64,000 bases of DNA. Source: Leadbetterella byssophila DSM 17132 (GTDB lineage: Bacteria; Bacteroidota; Bacteroidia; Cytophagales; Spirosomataceae). Each line of letters starts with the position of its first letter. Within the stretch, counting starts at the first letter, position 1. Where the stretch lies: positions 2,108,001 to 2,172,000 of the forward strand of contig NC_014655.1 in NCBI RefSeq assembly GCF_000166395.1, read 5' to 3'. A program made the translations under genes and the position numbers. The notes beneath the pieces were generated by a model, which did not search any database, was not told where the DNA came from, and was given only the letters and a program-made list of their open reading frames with translations. Shown in pieces: positions 61,701 through 64,000 of this stretch.

Positions 61701-62300
61701 TTGAAATCCTCAAAATATACCAGTTATAAAGATGAAGAATTGGTAAGCTTGTATATTACCAGTCAGAAGAACGAGTATTTTGAAGAAATCTATGAACGAT
61801 ATGCAAACAAAGTATATCGAAAATGTTATTCCTTTGTATACAATCAAGAAAAAGCGGAAGACTTAACGCACGATATCTTTTTGAAGTTGATTGTTAAAAT
61901 CGGCACTTACAAAGAGACATCAAAGTTTTCTACTTGGCTGTATTCCATTACCTATAACTACTGTATGGACCAAATAAGGACTCGGAAAAAGAAGACCGAG
62001 GTGCCTTTACCGGATCAGATTGATATTAGTGATGAGGACGACGCAGACTTCCTAGATTTCCAAAGTGCAGAATTGGAGAAGAGCTTAAAGCAAATGCCGA
62101 GTGAGGAGAGAGCAATTCTTCAAATGAAATATCAGGAAGATTTCAGCATTAAAGAGATTGCTGAAACCATGAAAATCTCTGAGAGTGCTGTAAAAATGCG
62201 ACTTTTGAGGAGTAAGGAAAAATTGAAGAAATACTATCTGGAAAATATCACTGTCTTTGTACTTATAGTTATGAAGATTTTAAGCCTTTTTGAAAAATGA
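61701..62300 (+). CDS. RNA polymerase ECF sigma factor
   Basis: Group 4 sigma factor of 199 residues. Region 2: FEEIYERYANKVYRKCYSFV, AEDLTHDIFLKLIVKIG, STWLYSITYNYCMDQIRTRK; region 4: MPSEERAILQMKYQEDFSIK, EIAETMKISESAVKMRLLRS. The start codon is TTG at 61701 because no ATG occurs upstream in frame before a stop and region 2 begins soon after. The C-terminal hydrophobic tail (VFVLIVMKILSLF) is unusual and may attach it to the membrane. Next comes a 58-residue gene in an ATGA overlap and then an MscS-type channel. The four genes form one operon. Confidence 0.92.
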   Translation: MKSSKYTSYKDEELVSLYITSQKNEYFEEIYERYANKVYRKCYSFVYNQEKAEDLTHDIFLKLIVKIGTYKETSKFSTWLYSITYNYCMDQIRTRKKKTEVPLPDQIDISDEDDADFLDFQSAELEKSLKQMPSEERAILQMKYQEDFSIKEIAETMKISESAVKMRLLRSKEKLKKYYLENITVFVLIVMKILSLFEK

Positions 62301-62473
62301 CAACCATAGATGAAGATAATTTAGAAGTCTCCCCTAATTTGAAGAAACTTCTGATGTCAGAAGTGGACTTAATCCGGGATGCTCTAGCCGTCCTTGAAGT
62401 ATTTACTGAAGGAGCTGTAAATACCACCTTAAAATTTATTGAAGAACTAGAACACGAAAAAACCGATGAATGA
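62297..62473 (+). CDS. Small acidic protein, 58 residues, coupled to sigma and MscS genes
   Basis: MTTIDEDNLEVSPNLKKLLM, then SEVDLIRDALAVLEVFTEGA and NTTLKFIEELEHEKTDE. It is soluble and mostly helical; I do not recognise a family. Its ATG overlaps the sigma stop (ATGA) and its stop lies 8 bases inside the MscS gene, so translation is coupled on both sides; this compact layout supports a real gene. It could be a regulator of the sigma factor, taking the place of an anti-sigma factor. This is inference. Confidence 0.7.
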   Translation: MTTIDEDNLEVSPNLKKLLMSEVDLIRDALAVLEVFTEGAVNTTLKFIEELEHEKTDE

Positions 62474-63302
62474 GTTTCCTGACATCAGACAAATTTTGGT
62501 AGACACCTTTTCTAAATTGATAGAACAGTCAAGTACCTTTATCTCCAATTTGATCAGTGCCATACTAATCTTAAGTATCGGTTGGCTTGTAGCCAAAATC
62601 TGTTCATATATTCTTCGTTCCTTCTTGTCCAGGGTAGGAATAGATCAGTTGGGCGAAAAGATCCAGAACATGGAGCTTCTTCGTAAATACCAATTAGACT
62701 TTAAGCTGAGCAAGGTGCTGGCCACCATAGTCTATATCCTGATCATGCTCTTCCTTTCTGTATCTGCTGCAGATACACTAGGAGTGCCGGCCATTTCTAA
62801 TATGTTTATGATGCTCGTAGACTTCATTCCGAAGTTGGGCGTAGCCATACTCATGACCCTTTTAGGTCTCTTCGTTTCTGATCTGGCCAGAAAATTTGTA
62901 GAAACGCTTTGTAAGTCCTTTAAGATCTCTTCCGGCAAATTGATTAGCATGGGAGTATTCTTCTTCTTGAGCTTCATCTCCGTGATCCTAGCTTTAGGAC
63001 AAGCAGGCATTAACACTACTTTGTTAGAAAGCAGCTTCAACATACTTATTGCAGGCTTAGTATTAGCCTTTTCTATTGGATATGGAATTGCTTCTAAAGA
63101 GATCCTTCTTAACATCTTAAGTTCTATTTACTCGAGAAAGAGAGTTAGAGAAGGCGACTGGCTAGAGATACAGGGTGTAAAAGGCCAAGTGATTAGTATA
63201 GATAACACAACCATAGTTTTAAGATCCGAAGGTCAAGACGTATCCTTCCCTTTGCGCGTTATGCAAATGGAAAAAATTACTTTGTTCCATAAAAATGATT
63301 GA
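62466..63302 (+). CDS. MscS-family small mechanosensitive channel
   Basis: Membrane protein of 278 residues with an MscS-like pattern. Helices at about 24-50, 78-98, 107-130 and 152-170 precede the pore-type helix NILIAGLVLAFSIGYGIASK, rich in Gly and Ala. Then comes the short beta domain EGDWLEIQGVKGQVISIDNT, TIVLRSEGQDVSFPLRVMQ. The C-terminal domain is shorter than in E. coli MscS. Such channels release solutes when membrane tension rises. It lies in one operon with an ECF sigma factor and a DUF3078-like protein, so osmotic or envelope stress is a likely theme. Confidence 0.88.
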   Translation: MNEFPDIRQILVDTFSKLIEQSSTFISNLISAILILSIGWLVAKICSYILRSFLSRVGIDQLGEKIQNMELLRKYQLDFKLSKVLATIVYILIMLFLSVSAADTLGVPAISNMFMMLVDFIPKLGVAILMTLLGLFVSDLARKFVETLCKSFKISSGKLISMGVFFFLSFISVILALGQAGINTTLLESSFNILIAGLVLAFSIGYGIASKEILLNILSSIYSRKRVREGDWLEIQGVKGQVISIDNTTIVLRSEGQDVSFPLRVMQMEKITLFHKND

Positions 63303-63305
63303 TAC

Positions 63306-64000
63306 ATGAAAAAAACAACTTTCCTCATTCTCTTACTTGCCGCTTTTTCGGCCCATGCACAAGAAGTTCCAAAGTCAGACGAAGCTCAAAAAAAGGTAGC
63401 TGATGCTTTGACCACAAAAGATCTAAAAGGAGATTTTAAAGAAGGGTGGAACAAGAATTCCAGCTTTGGAACCACCGTTAATATCACTGGTTTCAGTGAC
63501 AGCTGGAGACAAGTGAATACCGGAGTGGTAGGAAACACTAACCTTCACTTCATTTTGAAACATCAAAATGCTCTAGTGAAAGGAAAGAATATATGGATCA
63601 ATGATTTTGAAGGTCAGCTAGGTTTCCAAAGTACCGGAAAAGATGAAGTAACGCGTAAAAAGGTTTTCAATAGAAACATTGACAAACTGTTCATCAACTC
63701 TCTTTACGGTAGGAAAATCTCCGATAAGGTATCCGCCTTTGCAGAAGGTAACTTTATTTCCCAGTTCCTGGCAGTTAAAGATAAAAACGCAGAGACGAGA
63801 AGAAATATAGCTTCAGCTTTCATGACTCCGGGATATTTAACCATCTCTACAGGTATTGAATATCGTCCTGCAGATTACTTTACAGTGAAGTTTGCACCAA
63901 TTGCAAACAAATGGACATTTGTGAGTCATAAAAATGTTCAAATAGATACTACCTCAGGATTAGCTTATGGTGTTAATATAGCAGATGGTAAAAAATCCCT
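63306..64000 (+). CDS. DUF3078-like outer membrane protein, 3' end outside window
   Basis: The gene begins 3 bases after the MscS stop with MKKTTFLILLLAAFSAHA as signal peptide and runs off the right edge; 231 residues are visible. The mature part shows beta-barrel-like strands and phrases I associate with DUF3078: WNKNSSFGTTVNITGFSD, SWRQVNTGVVGNTNLHF, SLYGRKISDKVSAFAEGNF. Function unknown; an outer-membrane location is likely. Member of the sigma/58-residue protein/MscS operon. Confidence 0.78.
   Translation, partial: MKKTTFLILLLAAFSAHAQEVPKSDEAQKKVADALTTKDLKGDFKEGWNKNSSFGTTVNITGFSDSWRQVNTGVVGNTNLHFILKHQNALVKGKNIWINDFEGQLGFQSTGKDEVTRKKVFNRNIDKLFINSLYGRKISDKVSAFAEGNFISQFLAVKDKNAETRRNIASAFMTPGYLTISTGIEYRPADYFTVKFAPIANKWTFVSHKNVQIDTTSGLAYGVNIADGKKS

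Overview
The window reads as chromosomal DNA from a member of the Bacteroidota, most likely the Cytophagales. The evidence is two SusC/SusD pairs, a protein ending in a gliding-motility/type IX secretion sorting domain, a BatA-type membrane protein, LytTR signalling, the long Bacteroidota-style amidophosphoribosyltransferase, and several TAnnTTTG -7 boxes instead of sigma70-type promoters. The genus is not determined. No rRNA or tRNA gene was seen.

Layout. (1) 1-8.6 kb looks like accessory DNA and, by eye, is richer in G+C at its left end. It holds a SusC (cut by the window edge) and SusD pair, a convergent DUF6520-like/MauE-like pair, an unrecognised 243-residue protein, an AbiEi/AbiEii (type IV toxin-antitoxin) pair with an inverted repeat at its start, and a REP-like palindrome. 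(2) 8.6-12.6 kb is a small metabolic cluster (ketopantoate-reductase-like, SDR, cupin) divergent from a MocR regulator, with a GNAT acetyltransferase. (3) 12.6-26.7 kb has a LytS/LytTR two-component pair divergent from a tightly coupled four-gene surface operon: collagen-like lipoprotein, outer-membrane barrel, a 2262-residue secreted protein and a fibronectin-III-like protein. (4) 26.7-45.7 kb is mostly core: BatA-like protein, SDR, dihydrofolate reductase, a complete SusCD pair, PEP carboxylase, mannose-1-phosphate guanylyltransferase, DEAD-box helicase, PurF, ferrochelatase, a lipoprotein and Ffh.

(5) 45.7-61.2 kb is the most unusual part. Two arrays of a modular repeat of roughly 230-300 bp lie in opposite orientation about 13 kb apart. 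They flank a complete group IIC intron (46788-48726) inserted exactly after a terminator T-run, a secreted protein, an ECF sigma factor with a small partner, RimO, a T9SS-type protein, RecO, PlsY, LeuA and pyruvate kinase. The repeats contain two hairpins whose stems vary between copies by compensatory base changes, so the family appears to be under selection for structure. I do not recognise it.

(6) 61.2-64 kb holds an SCP2-domain protein and an operon of ECF sigma factor, a 58-residue small protein, an MscS-type channel and a DUF3078-like protein cut by the right edge.

How the genes work together: SusCD pairs import glycans or peptides across the outer membrane; PEP carboxylase and pyruvate kinase act at the PEP node; PurF, HemH, LeuA, PlsY and folate reductase are biosynthetic housekeeping. 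The surface operon beside the LytTR pair and the sigma/MscS operon look like envelope-related modules. All functions are assigned by reading motifs; no database search was run.
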